64,000 nucleotides of DNA from Campylobacter sp. RM16192 (GTDB taxonomy: Bacteria > Campylobacterota > Campylobacteria > Campylobacterales > Campylobacteraceae). Below, piece after piece: positions 25,573 to 34,341 of the stretch. How positions within the stretch are numbered: the stretch's first letter is position 1; each line of letters starts with the position of its first letter. The DNA is taken from the NCBI RefSeq assembly GCF_004803855.2, contig NZ_CP012552.1, positions 62,001 to 126,000 on the forward strand, read 5' to 3'. The notes beneath the pieces were generated by a model that saw only the letters and a list, made by a program, of their open reading frames with translations, was not told the origin of the DNA and did not search any database. A program made the translations under genes and the position numbers.

Positions 25573-27767
25573 GTGTTTGAGCTTAGTCTGGAGGATATAT
25601 TTACTCAAAACGCTTATGAGCTAGCCCTAAAAAGACTCAAGAAAACATCGCTTGGGCTTGATGGTTTAAGCATAGATGATATTTGTACTCCATCTTTTTA
25701 TGAAGATTTAAAAGATGAAATTTTTAACTTCTCCTATTCGCCACAGCCTTTAAAACGAGCTTTTATACCCAAAGAAAACAAGGACGAGCTTAGAAAACTT
25801 GCAATTCCATCTTTAAAAGACAAATTTATACAAAACATACTGATATTTGAGCTTTCAAGATATTTTGACAAAGGTTTTTCAAACTGCTCTTATGCCTATA
25901 TGAGCGGCAAATCCTATACTAATGCAATTTACCGCGCAAGAGATTTTTTAAAGACATATACATGCGTGATAAAAGTGACATAAAAGATTTCTTTGAGACC
26001 ATAGATCATAATTTTTTGCTTGATATATTAAACAATCATATAAAAGACTCTCGTATCACTAGACTCATTGAACTTTGGATAAAAAACGGTATTTTTTCTA
26101 AATTTGACTATCTTTCTCACACTAAAGGCGTTCATCAAGGAGATGTTTTAAGCCCGCTACTTTCAAATATATATCTAAATCAAATGGATATGTTTTTACA
26201 CTCAAAAGTCATCGATTTTGTGCGATATGCAGATGATTTTGTTATTTTATGCAGGTCTAAAGAGAGTGCAGAGCAAATCCTAGCTGAGCTTAAAGCTTTT
26301 TTATCCACTATCAAGCTATCTATAAACGAAACCAAAACTGCCATACATGATCAAAATAGTGAATTTACTTTTTTAGGTGTTAATTTTAAAGGTTCAAATT
26401 TAAGCATATCCGAAGAAAAGCGTCTATCTACCCTCAAAAAACTCTCATCACAAACCAGAAAACCGACTATAAAAGAGAGTATAGAGAATTTAAACTCTTA
26501 CATATTTCATTTAAAAAGTATCAAGCTAAAGCTACTTTCTCTAACTCAGCAAGATAGACTTATCAAGCATTTTGATGAAACGGTTACAAATTTAATTAGA
26601 AAATTTATAAAAACTACCGACAAACAAACATTAGTAAACGAGCTTGTGAATTTGGAATTTCCTTATCCTCTAACCCAGCAGCTTAAAAAATCAAAGCTTC
26701 TGTCCTATTACAAAAACGCCAAGCAGCCTCGCATAAAGTGTGTCGAAAATACCATAGAAGCCAAAAAGCGCGAGTATATTAAAAATTTCTCGCATAGCAG
26801 TCTTATTCATATCACTACCCCGTTTTATTTTTTAGCTCTTTCTCAAGGCAAATTTGTTCTCAAAGAGCATGGCAAGATAAAGCATAAATTTCCCATAAAT
26901 CAAACTTCACAAATCATAATAAACGCTGATACTTCTATAAGCTCGTCCGTCATCAAAGAGTGCTCTAAAAAGAAAATTCGTATAGATTTTATAGATGAAA
27001 AGACAAATTTAAGCTATGCCACACTTTTTACATCAAATAGCTCTATAACTAAAACAGCTATTTCTCAAATTTCAGTTGTAAAAACTAAAAAATCCCTTAA
27101 GATAGCTCAGCAATTCGTTATTGGCAAAGTAAAAAACCAAATTAACTATTTAAAATATCTAAACAAATACCATAAAATTTTAGATAGCGAAATAGAAGCC
27201 ATGCAAGGTATTTTAAAAAATTTTATACTCACATCAGCTTCTGCAACGGAGCTTATGGGATATGAAGGCACAAGCGCTAACTCATACTGGCAGGCTATCG
27301 CAAAGGCTATTGATTACAAATTTGGCTTTTCCGGGCGCATCACTAAAGGTGCAACCGATACAGTTAATTCCGCACTTAACTATGCTTACGCTATACTTTA
27401 CTCCAAAGTCTTAAAGTCTATAGTCGCAGCGGGTCTTTCTCCTCATGTATCATATTTACACGCATTAGACGAGCAAAAGCCCACTTTGGCATTTGATTTA
27501 ATAGAAGAGTTTAGGACGTTTATAGTTGATCGTGCAATAATATCTATGATAAATAAAAATGAGCCTTTTGATATAAAGGATGGTTTATTAAGTGTCGATA
27601 CTAGGCGTAATATCACTAAAAACGTCAATGAAAAACTATTTGCATATACTACATTTAGGAGTGAAGAGTTAAAAACACAAGATATCATAACCAGACAAGC
27701 ATACGCACTTAAGCGTTCTATTTCGGAAAACGTGAAATATAAACCATTTATAGCGAGATTTCAATGA
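25573..27767 (+). pseudogene. cas1: Reverse transcriptase-Cas1 fusion, frameshifted at an A4 run
   Basis: GTG start with AAGGA seven bases upstream. As written, a 136-residue frame stops at 25981 and a second frame runs 25962-27767. Adding one A to the AAAA run at 25971-25974 joins them (VIKSDIKDFFETID) into a protein of about 731 residues. Residues 1-300 are a group II intron-like reverse transcriptase: SDIKDFF carries the first catalytic Asp, GVHQGDVLSPLLSN follows, and YADDF (26226-26240) is the catalytic box. The C-terminal half is Cas1 integrase: ELMGYEGTSAN (Glu), SYLHALDEQKPTLAFDLIEEFR (His and acidic residues; seen here as SYLHAL and AFDLIEEFR). Such fusions can take up spacers from RNA, as shown for Marinomonas mediterranea. 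The stop of this gene overlaps the cas2 start. Confidence 0.85.
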
Positions 27768-28036
27768 ACCTAATAATATGTTACGATATACGATCCACCA
27801 AACGCAGAAATAAGGTCTCAAATTTATTAGAAAGCTATGGTATAAGAGCAAATTATTCTGTTTTTGAGCTTGATATAAAAGAGAGTGATTATCATCTTAT
27901 AAAGGCTCAAATTTCAAAACTCATAGAGCCAAAAAGCGATAAAGTACTGTTTTATCGTATATGCAAAACTTGCCTGGCTAAAAGTGAAAGTCTAGGAGAA
28001 GGCAAAATTTTTAACCCACTTGATACTTACATCTAA
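27764..28036 (+). CDS. cas2: CRISPR-associated protein Cas2
   Basis: 90 residues, intact. The start MNLIICYDIRSTKRRNKV is the Cas2 ferredoxin-like first strand with its conserved Asp in YDI; the usual CRISPR-associated length is 85-100. It overlaps RT-cas1 by four bases (ATGA), so the two are translationally coupled. Cas2 dimers bridge Cas1 dimers in the spacer integration complex. It is the only gene of the module that reads through without a frameshift. Confidence 0.92.
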   Translation: MNLIICYDIRSTKRRNKVSNLLESYGIRANYSVFELDIKESDYHLIKAQISKLIEPKSDKVLFYRICKTCLAKSESLGEGKIFNPLDTYI

Positions 28037-28131
28037 CTCCATTTTATTCGCAAAAGGTTTTCGAACTTTTTAAAATTCAAAACCTGCGCACTAATCGATA
28101 TTTTATATTAGATTAAGTTTAAATATATTCG

Positions 28132-28178
28132 AAAATCCGAAATTTTACATTTTCAAAACTTAGATTTTCGGATTTTTT
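28132..28178 (+). terminator. Probable terminator after cas2
   Basis: AAAATCCGAAA (28132-28142) pairs with TTTCGGATTTT (28166-28176), followed by more T, about 95 bases after the cas2 stop. Confidence 0.55.
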
Positions 28179-28286
28179 AGCTATTGTAAATATGCTGTTT
28201 ATCGATGCTTTAATGTAGCTATAAGCAAAATACCTCAAATTTGAAAAATGTTTTTTGCTACATTCTCGAACTTTTTGGCTGTTTCT

Positions 28287-28294
28287 GATATAAT
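28287..28294 (+). promoter_or_regulatory. Leader promoter of the CRISPR array
   Basis: Extended -10 element GATATAAT with TATAAT at 28289-28294, in the AT-rich leader about 60 bases before the first repeat. The same extended form precedes the carbonic anhydrase and CorC-like genes here. Confidence 0.55.
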
Positions 28295-28352
28295 CCCTCT
28301 TGCAAGCAGTTCTTTAAAAACTCATTGTTAATTTTAATGCGTTTTATTGGCT

Positions 28353-28453
28353 ATTTCGCTCGAGCTTCCCCGTTCTAGGGGATTGAAGCAATAATAATTT
28401 TTGGAGGATTGTGGATGTAGATATTGGATTTCGCTCGAGCTTCCCCGTTCTAG
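28353..28453 (+). CRISPR. Minimal CRISPR array: two repeats, one spacer
   Basis: The first repeat is at 28353-28388 (36 bases, ending GGGGATTGAAG, with a CCCC/GGGG hairpin around GTTCTA). The spacer is 28389-28427 (39 bases). The second repeat begins at 28428 and matches the first for 26 bases, to 28453, then diverges, losing the GGGG arm and the ATTGAAG end, as expected for a degenerate terminal repeat. Leader, cas genes and array run in the same direction. The repeat length, spacer length and ATTGAAG end fit type III-style arrays. Repeat 3' limits are inferred from one intact copy. Confidence 0.75.
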
Positions 28454-28911
28454 TAAGAGTTAAATCATAAAGACTATTAGATACCTCTATTGAGATTATC
28501 ATTTAAAATACATTAAAATATATGATAGAATATTACTAATATTTATAAAGGAGCTTAGATGATGTTATAGTTCTTATTGTAATTTAATACTTGTTTTTGT
28601 TTGTATTAAATTTTTATTGAGCTTTTAGTAATGTAATTTTAAGAAAATAGCAAAATAACACGGATATCTTATTCGACTTTGGCGTATTGGAATAGAGGCG
28701 ACTATAAAATTAGGCTAGTAAATTTTCTAAAAAATAGTGATAAGCCACTTCTTTTGTAGTATTTTCAAGAGGAATCGCATCCTAAAATTTCTATTTATAA
28801 TTTTATTTTTTGATTATATGAACTTTGTGTATAGGGCAATTTCGTACATTTTATATGTATTTTAAATTTATTCATATAATAGCGTTTTAATTTGCTATCT
28901 AAAGGTATAAG
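28454..28911. other. AT-rich stretch after the array
   Basis: No intact gene. A frame around 28658-28750 reads YSTLAYWNRGDYKIRLVNFL before a stop and has no start codon; it may be the remnant of a small DNA-binding protein gene. The thiD promoter should lie near 28860. Confidence 0.4.
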
Positions 28912-29649
28912 ATGAAAAAAATTTTAATTATTGCTGGCTCTTGCAGTAACGGTGGAGCAGGAATTCAAGCTGATATCAAGGCCTGTTCGTACTTTGGATG
29001 CTATTCAGCTACAGCAGTTACGGCTCTCACTGCCGAAAATTCAGATAGGATAAAGAATATAGTCTCTCTTGATGCAAATTTTGTAAAAGATCAGCTTGAT
29101 ATGCTGAGTGCTGAATTTGATTTTGATGCCGTTAAAATCGGCATGCTTTTTAACGAGGAGATAATGGATGTAGTGGGGCAATTTCTGTATAACAACAAAG
29201 CTCCAGTGGTTCTAGATCCTGTTTGCGTATCAAAAATGGGACATAAATTAATTAAAGATAGTGCTATTGATAAATTAAAAGATCTTATGCGATTTGCGAC
29301 TGTATCAACTCCGAATTTACGTGAGGCAGAAGTGCTTTTTAGTGGTAATTTTTCAAATTTGCCTTGTGATACCATAGTAAAAAAACATATAGTTGGAGAT
29401 AAAAGCATAGATACTCTATATCGCAAAGATGGTAGCAAGAGTAGTTTTGAGGCTCCTTTGGCTGATCCCTTGGTTATTATCGGTGCAGGATGTACTTTTT
29501 CTAGCTCGCTGGCTTGCCTTTTGGCTCAAGGAAATAGTATAGAGGACGCTATTAAGCAAGCAAAAAAGTATATTTATAATGCTATTACAAGTGGTGTTGA
29601 TACAAAATTAGGTGAGAGGAAGTTACTAAATCACACAGCAAAAGCCTAG
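28912..29649 (+). CDS. thiD: Hydroxymethylpyrimidine (phosphate) kinase
   Basis: 245 residues. Phosphorylates hydroxymethylpyrimidine and its phosphate in thiamine synthesis. It belongs to the ribokinase-like fold: N-terminal GSCSNGGAGIQADIKA (the family usually has GSDSGGGAGIQADIK), VVLDPVCVSKMG, TPNLREAE, and the anion-hole motif GAGCTFSSSLA near the C-terminus, where the family has GTGCTLSSA. It is slightly shorter than the usual 260-270 residues. It stands alone downstream of the CRISPR region and marks the return to core chromosome. No TPP riboswitch is seen upstream. Confidence 0.88.
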   Translation: MKKILIIAGSCSNGGAGIQADIKACSYFGCYSATAVTALTAENSDRIKNIVSLDANFVKDQLDMLSAEFDFDAVKIGMLFNEEIMDVVGQFLYNNKAPVVLDPVCVSKMGHKLIKDSAIDKLKDLMRFATVSTPNLREAEVLFSGNFSNLPCDTIVKKHIVGDKSIDTLYRKDGSKSSFEAPLADPLVIIGAGCTFSSSLACLLAQGNSIEDAIKQAKKYIYNAITSGVDTKLGERKLLNHTAKA

Positions 29650-29757
29650 TATCAGGCCTTCTTTTCGAGTATATTCTTACCGGTCTCTTTATGTATTTAC
29701 TTAGATTACGCTAGAAAAATATAAATTTTTGGAAGGAAATAGCGCCAAATATGCGCG

Positions 29758-29850
29758 TTTTTTGATATACTAAAAGAGGCTGGATTTAGCAAGACTCAAA
29801 ATATCGCGCATGAAAACGGCAGATGGAATTTATACGTCGCGATTAAATAG
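29758..29850 (+). pseudogene. C-terminal remnant of a methyltransferase-like gene
   Basis: About 30 codons reading FFDILKEAGFSKTQNIAHEN and then GRWNLYVAIK before a stop. This resembles the end of class I SAM-dependent methyltransferases. There is no start, and the upstream sequence continues in a different frame. It overlaps the 3' end of the RDD gene on the other strand. Confidence 0.35.
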
Positions 29851-30268
29851 ATTGCTTTTTGCTAACGGCAGCGGAGTTTGTAAGTAGATCGTGTAAATTT
29901 AACTTGTCTTTGCGAAAAAAGCATAGGCAAATTCCAACCAAGCTAAAGCCGGCCAAAACAAAGCAGATATAGCGAAGCAGAGCGTGAAAGAAGCCTAGCT
30001 TCTGACCATTTTTTAAATTTACAAGGTAGATATCTTGGCTTTTATAACCTGGAGTTTGCGCTTTGATGCTTTGAAAAAGGCAGATGATAACGCCGAATAA
30101 AAAATTTGTGATAAAGATCGCTAGCTGGTTGTTTTGAAACTCGTTTTTGCCGTCTAAAACGGCATAAGTCGTGATGTAAAGAATTGGCATAAGTATGAAA
30201 AAAACATCGGTTATAAAGGCTTTTATGCGTGAAGGAACGCTTGCGATGACTGCTTTTTGCTTTGCCAA
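29843..30268 (-). CDS. RDD-family membrane protein
   Basis: 141 residues. The N-terminal segment VPSRIKAFITDVFFILMPIL carries the Arg/Asp-Asp-like pattern of RDD proteins; three membrane helices are visible (about 18-36, 48-66 and 93-113). The conserved TPGYKSQDIYLVN lies between helices two and three. RDD proteins are small inner-membrane proteins, some linked to ion or osmotic stress; the substrate is unknown. It lies downstream of pyrE in the same direction with a gap of about 75 bases. Confidence 0.8.
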   Translation of the reverse strand: MAKQKAVIASVPSRIKAFITDVFFILMPILYITTYAVLDGKNEFQNNQLAIFITNFLFGVIICLFQSIKAQTPGYKSQDIYLVNLKNGQKLGFFHALLRYICFVLAGFSLVGICLCFFRKDKLNLHDLLTNSAAVSKKQSI

Positions 30269-30345
30269 ATTTTCTCCTGTTTTGATATGAAGTCCGTGCA
30301 GTTTAGTAGAGCTAAATTTATCCCCATCAAGACCGCACGGAAATT

Positions 30346-30954
30346 TTAGTTGCCTCTACTTCCCGGCTTTATAGCTATACTGCCGTCCTTGCATAGCGGG
30401 CAGTTTTGCGGTTCGTAAATTTCAAACTCAAAATTTCCAAGCGCAAATATCGGCAGATCGTTTGGTAGCTTGCAGCTTGGCTTTCGCTCACTCTTTAAAT
30501 TTGTTAGCGGACAAAATCCACGGTTGGCAAGCGCTGCAAATGCAACAACTTCTCCGCCAAGATCTTTTATGATGTTTGCCGCCTCAAGTGCGGAGCCGCC
30601 AGTGGTAATGATGTCTTCGCAGATGATAAATTTCTCTCCCTCATGCACCTCAAAGCCGCGGCGCAGAGTCATCACGCGATCAACTCTTTCCGTAAATATA
30701 AATCTCTTTTTTGCTGCGCGAGCAAGCTCGTATCCTGCCAAAATTCCGCCTATCGCAGGTGAGCACACAGCGTCAAATTTAATTCCCGCTTTGGATATAA
30801 CGCGAGCTAGTTCATCGGCTAGTTTGCCTGCTATCATCGGATTTTCAAGCACTTTTGCGCTTTGCAGATAAAACTGCGAATGGTTACCGCTCGTTAGCAA
30901 AAAATGCCCCTTAAGATAAGCGCCCGCCTCTTTATAAATTTGCTCTAAATTCAT
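30346..30954 (-). CDS. pyrE: Orotate phosphoribosyltransferase
   Basis: 202 residues from the ATG at 30954, which lies six bases after AAGGGG; an ATG directly before it and an upstream in-frame start are less well placed. Converts orotate and PRPP to orotidine monophosphate in pyrimidine synthesis. The PRPP-binding motif is [17 protein letters not shown], and the flexible catalytic loop region is [15 protein letters not shown]. The tail has NCPLCKDG, a CxxC seen in PyrE of epsilon-class relatives. Confidence 0.92.
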   Translation of the reverse strand: MNLEQIYKEAGAYLKGHFLLTSGNHSQFYLQSAKVLENPMIAGKLADELARVISKAGIKFDAVCSPAIGGILAGYELARAAKKRFIFTERVDRVMTLRRGFEVHEGEKFIICEDIITTGGSALEAANIIKDLGGEVVAFAALANRGFCPLTNLKSERKPSCKLPNDLPIFALGNFEFEIYEPQNCPLCKDGSIAIKPGSRGN

Positions 30955-31059
30955 CATGAACCCCTTAAAATTTAAGACAAATCTTAACAAATAAGCACTT
31001 AAGTTACAATAACAATTAGATTATGTTTATTGAGTTTTAGTGGTGTAGAAAAGATAGAA

Positions 31060-31083
31060 TTTGCCCACTAGTTAGCGGGCAAA
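31060..31083 (-). terminator. Hairpin after frr
   Basis: TTTGCCC (31060-31066) pairs with GGGCAAA (31077-31083), seven bases beyond the frr stop. The T run on the frr-transcript side is weak, so termination is uncertain. Confidence 0.4.
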
Positions 31084-31089
31084 ATATTT

Positions 31090-31647
31090 TTATACTTTAA
31101 GAAGCTCAGCCTCTTTTTCTTTTACGAGAGTGTCTATTTTAGCCGTATAGGAATCAGTTATCTTTTGTACCTCGTCTTGAGCTTTTTTACTCTCATCTTC
31201 GGTTATTTCTTTATCTTTTTCCAGCCTTTTGACATCATCATTGGCATCTTTTCTGATATTTCTAATGCTTACTTTTGCTTTCTCTCCCATTGCTTTAGCG
31301 TGCTTTGCATTTTCTTGGCGCTGCTCGACTGTCATTGGAGGGAAAAATAGCTTCACGCTCTCTCCGTCATTATTCGGGTTTACACCTATATTTGCAGCAG
31401 AAATTGCAGCCGTGATAGTCTTTAGCATAGATTTCTCCCAAGGGGTTATGCTAATCGTGCTTGCATCGCTTGCCAGTACTGTTGCGACTTGATTTAGGGG
31501 AGTTTGGCTACCATAATAATCCACATAGATATTATCTACTATGTTTATACTAACTTTTCCTGTACGAAGTGTTGAAAAATCGCGCTTTAATCCATCTATG
31601 CATTTGTCGGAGTGCTCTTTTTGTTTGTTGTAAATTTCATTCAGCAT
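31090..31647 (-). CDS. frr: Ribosome recycling factor
   Basis: 185 residues, the normal length. Splits post-termination ribosomes together with EF-G. Typical motifs are seen: [10 protein letters not shown] near the N-terminus, [38 protein letters not shown] and [12 protein letters not shown]. Its start overlaps the end of the deacetylase gene by 11 bases, so the two share a transcript, with secG upstream. Confidence 0.96.
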   Translation of the reverse strand: MLNEIYNKQKEHSDKCIDGLKRDFSTLRTGKVSINIVDNIYVDYYGSQTPLNQVATVLASDASTISITPWEKSMLKTITAAISAANIGVNPNNDGESVKLFFPPMTVEQRQENAKHAKAMGEKAKVSIRNIRKDANDDVKRLEKDKEITEDESKKAQDEVQKITDSYTAKIDTLVKEKEAELLKV

Positions 31648-32611
31648 TTATATCCTTTACTAGAATTTTTGTTGTTGTTTTTCCATTGACTTTAAGACTC
31701 ATTCTGACTTTAAATTTATCTATTGGATCGTAAAATTTAACTCTCATTTCGCCATTTTTAAGTTTAACTTTTTTTGTACTTTTGTCTGTGGCGGAAAAAT
31801 ATCCGAACGTGGCATTTTCTTCGGTTTTTATTATAACCTCATCTATCTTATTATCTTTTGGATAGTCTTTTGGTAAGATCCACTCGGCTTTTAAAAATTT
31901 GCTAGCTAGAGCCGCAGGCAGATTTGTGCCGTTCATTAGAGGAGTTCTATCAAGATCAAGAAGATCGCTATCTTTTGATACAGCACCAGAATTTTGCGCC
32001 AACAATACCTCTAATCCATATTCTGCCGACATTTCTATTATTTTACTATTATATTCGCCGTATGGGTAAGCAAAGTATTTTGGTTTATACCCCATGTGTT
32101 TTTCAAAAGTGCTAATCCCATCTTTAAAATCATGCCTCAATCTATCTTCTGTAAGCCCCACCATATGAAGATGCCCGTATGAATGATAACCTATTTCACC
32201 ATACTGTGCAGCATCTTTTATCTCGTCAAAATTCATAAAATCGCCATATTTTTTAGCGCTTGCCTCAACATATACCATTAGAGCAAAAGGGTATCCATAC
32301 TCTTTAAAAATAGGCAAGCCGTTTTTGTAAAAGCTCTTGTAGCCATCGTCTATAGTTAATACTACCCAGTTATCAGGAATTTCATCTTGATTTTTTATAG
32401 CATTAACCAGTTTAGAAAGAGGAATTACTTCGTATCCATTCTCTTTAAAAAAATCAAATTGAGCTCTTAAATTTTCATTTGAAATATTTGTACTTGGATG
32501 CCTGTCATCGTTAAATCTATGATAATTAAATATATGCGCATCAGCCAAAAGAACTGCCTGAAGCGCAAAAAAAACTATGCTAAGCTTTAAAAGAGATCTT
32601 TTAAAGATCAT
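31637..32611 (-). CDS. Secreted polysaccharide deacetylase (NodB fold)
   Basis: 324 residues with a signal peptide ([19 protein letters not shown]). The NodB-type core begins [10 protein letters not shown]; the metal and base residues are in [11 protein letters not shown] (Asp pair) and [11 protein letters not shown] (H-x4-H), and YFAYPYGEY is the YPYG-like box. It likely removes acetyl groups from a cell-envelope or exported polysaccharide such as peptidoglycan or poly-N-acetylglucosamine; which one is unknown. The C-terminal 90 residues form a separate beta-rich domain. It lies five bases after secG and overlaps frr. Confidence 0.85.
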   Translation of the reverse strand: MIFKRSLLKLSIVFFALQAVLLADAHIFNYHRFNDDRHPSTNISNENLRAQFDFFKENGYEVIPLSKLVNAIKNQDEIPDNWVVLTIDDGYKSFYKNGLPIFKEYGYPFALMVYVEASAKKYGDFMNFDEIKDAAQYGEIGYHSYGHLHMVGLTEDRLRHDFKDGISTFEKHMGYKPKYFAYPYGEYNSKIIEMSAEYGLEVLLAQNSGAVSKDSDLLDLDRTPLMNGTNLPAALASKFLKAEWILPKDYPKDNKIDEVIIKTEENATFGYFSATDKSTKKVKLKNGEMRVKFYDPIDKFKVRMSLKVNGKTTTKILVKDINAE

Positions 32612-32616
32612 TGGAT

Positions 32617-32949
32617 TTATTTAGACGGTGCTGCCGGAGCATTTGGTACCGCAGGTACGCTAGGCGCTTTTTCCGGAACCACAATATTTGTAGTATCTAC
32701 GCTATCTATAATTGATTTTTTTGTTTTCGTATTATAAGTGTAGCCTAAAGCAAGTGTATTTAGTATAAAAATAATTCCTATCACAAAAGTAAATTTGGCT
32801 AAAAATCCCGCCGGGCCTTTTGCTCCAAACAGACTCTCGTTACTTCCACTATAAGCCCCAAGTCCTATGGATGAACTCTTTTGAAGCAAGACCGCAACGG
32901 TTAATACGGCTGCTAAAATAAATTGCAAGACTAAAAAAAATGAACTCAC
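32617..32949 (-). CDS. secG: Preprotein translocase subunit SecG
   Basis: 110 residues. Two membrane helices (about 3-20 and 53-72) flank the conserved loop VLLQKSSSIGLGAYSGSN, with LFGAKGPAGFLAKFT leading into the second helix. The C-terminal tail is rich in Pro and Ala (VPAVPNAPAAPSK). Part of the SecYEG channel that exports unfolded proteins. First gene of the secG-deacetylase-frr cluster. Confidence 0.94.
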   Translation of the reverse strand: MSSFFLVLQFILAAVLTVAVLLQKSSSIGLGAYSGSNESLFGAKGPAGFLAKFTFVIGIIFILNTLALGYTYNTKTKKSIIDSVDTTNIVVPEKAPSVPAVPNAPAAPSK

Positions 32950-33010
32950 AAAAAATCCTTTAAAAATTTAAAATAATTAGCGATTATACTAAAAAAGTTT
33001 TAAAAATAGT

Positions 33011-33400
33011 CTAAATTTCTTTTTCTATAGCGTATAGTTCGTATCTTATGGACTTAAAAATTTCTGAGTATTCTATTTTGATTAGTTTGAAGCACTCTTC
33101 TAAAACCCTTGCACTCTCTTGCGCTCGTTTTATATTTGCTATCTGAATATCTTGTAAATCTATTCTGGTTAGTTCGTTTGATATGCTTGGTTTTAAGACA
33201 TCATTAATAGAGTCTCGAAATTTAATAAATTCGCTTGAGTCGATATTAGCTTTGTGGCGTAAAATTTTAATTTTTATAGAGAGGGCTTTGTCGTCAAATA
33301 CATATCTTCTTATATCTTCAACAACTCTAAGCCCCTCTTTAAGTCTGTTTAGATTGGCATCTACCACTCGGTAGATGCGCTCATCTAAATTTTTATTCAT
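33011..33400 (-). CDS. ThiD2-like thiamine-pathway domain protein
   Basis: About 129 residues from the ATG at 33400 (an earlier in-frame start at 33409 is possible). The segment YRVVDANLNRLKEGLRVVED is the hallmark of the ThiD2 domain, often fused to ThiE and proposed to be a pyrimidine-phosphate kinase or accessory of thiamine synthesis. The rest is all-helical (RAQESARVLEE). Stand-alone here, and overlapping the end of the BI-1 gene by eight bases. Its relation to the separate ThiD at 28912 is unclear. Confidence 0.65.
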   Translation of the reverse strand: MNKNLDERIYRVVDANLNRLKEGLRVVEDIRRYVFDDKALSIKIKILRHKANIDSSEFIKFRDSINDVLKPSISNELTRIDLQDIQIANIKRAQESARVLEECFKLIKIEYSEIFKSIRYELYAIEKEI

Positions 33401-34094
33401 CTCTACCAAAGATTCCTAAAATTTGAAGTAGGGCAACAAAAAGATTTACGAAGTCAAGATATAGCGCAATTGCTCCATCTATAGGAGTTTCGTAGTTGCC
33501 ACGAATTATGTTTTGAGTATCATAAAGGATGTATGCACTAAATAAAACTGCACTTACGCTAGCTATTACAAGTTGAAGCATTGGGCTTTGCATAAATATA
33601 TTCATGATAGCTGCCACCATAACCACGATAAGTGTTATAAAAAGCATCTTGCCCATAGTTGTAAAATCACGCTTTGTATTCATGGCAAATACACTTAATG
33701 TTCCAAAAGCAACAGTTGTCATAGTAAACGCTTGAGCCACTATGGCAGCTCCTCCAGGCATGGCAAATGTACGTCCTAAAATAGGCGTAAGTGTAAGTCC
33801 GCTAATAAATGTAAAGGCAAATAGTAGGACTAAATTTAATCCTGCCTTGCGTTTAACAAACATAAGGCCTATTAAAACGCCTATTTCAAGTATTACAAAT
33901 AGCCAGTAGTTATTGGCTACCATTGCTCCAAGTGAGCTAAAAAGCCCAACATAAGCACCTACGCTCGCTGCTAAAAGCGAAGCGGCAAATAGCTGATAAG
34001 TTTGCTTGATAAATGTGCTAAGAGAGCTTTGAGAGTACTCGTTGGCTATCTCTTGCTCGCGAGAGCTTGCATAATTTCTATTGTATAAGCTCAT
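33393..34094 (-). CDS. Bax inhibitor-1/YccA family membrane protein
   Basis: 233 residues with seven predicted membrane helices from about residue 32 to the end. Family signatures: FIKQTYQLFAASLLAASVGA near the N-terminus, AFTMTTVAFGTLSVFAM, and the pair ILYDTQNIIRG and AIALYLDFVNLFVALLQILG at the end, which carry the Asp residues of the pH-sensitive calcium-leak channel seen in this family. Inner-membrane protein; physiological role in Campylobacter unknown. It overlaps the next gene. Confidence 0.92.
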   Translation of the reverse strand: MSLYNRNYASSREQEIANEYSQSSLSTFIKQTYQLFAASLLAASVGAYVGLFSSLGAMVANNYWLFVILEIGVLIGLMFVKRKAGLNLVLLFAFTFISGLTLTPILGRTFAMPGGAAIVAQAFTMTTVAFGTLSVFAMNTKRDFTTMGKMLFITLIVVMVAAIMNIFMQSPMLQLVIASVSAVLFSAYILYDTQNIIRGNYETPIDGAIALYLDFVNLFVALLQILGIFGRDE

Positions 34095-34304
34095 TAAATC
34101 TCCTTTTTTATTTTTTGGTAAATTTATCTAAAAAATAGTAAATAGAGTCTAAAATATTCTTTAAAAGAACCGAAAAATATTATTTTTAAAAAGACTTTAT
34201 TGCTATTTTTTGACTAATTATTTTTTTTGCAATAAATTTGCCTTTTAGGCTTTGAAACTTTGATTTAATCTTGCCTTTTTGTTTAATTATCTTTTTGTGG
34301 TTTT

Positions 34305-34313
34305 TGATATAAT
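34305..34313 (+). promoter_or_regulatory. Promoter of the carbonic anhydrase gene
   Basis: Extended -10 TTGATATAAT with TATAAT at 34308-34313, 28 bases before the ATG at 34342, in an AT-rich context typical of Campylobacter housekeeping promoters. Confidence 0.6.
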
Positions 34314-34341
34314 GATAAAAATAATGGTTTTGGGAGATATT

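Noticed and set aside
25960-25985. Programmed ribosomal frameshift in RT-cas1
   Set aside because: No typical slippery heptamer or downstream hairpin is seen; a one-base deletion at the A run is the simpler reading.
28800-28911. TPP riboswitch upstream of thiD
   Set aside because: The conserved CTGAGA and related core motifs of the TPP switch are not present.
29091-29438. Antisense 115-residue frame in thiD, and similar antisense frames in pyrE, frr, dctM, nrdD and mqo
   Set aside because: Shadows of strongly supported genes, without ribosome-binding sites or recognisable domains.
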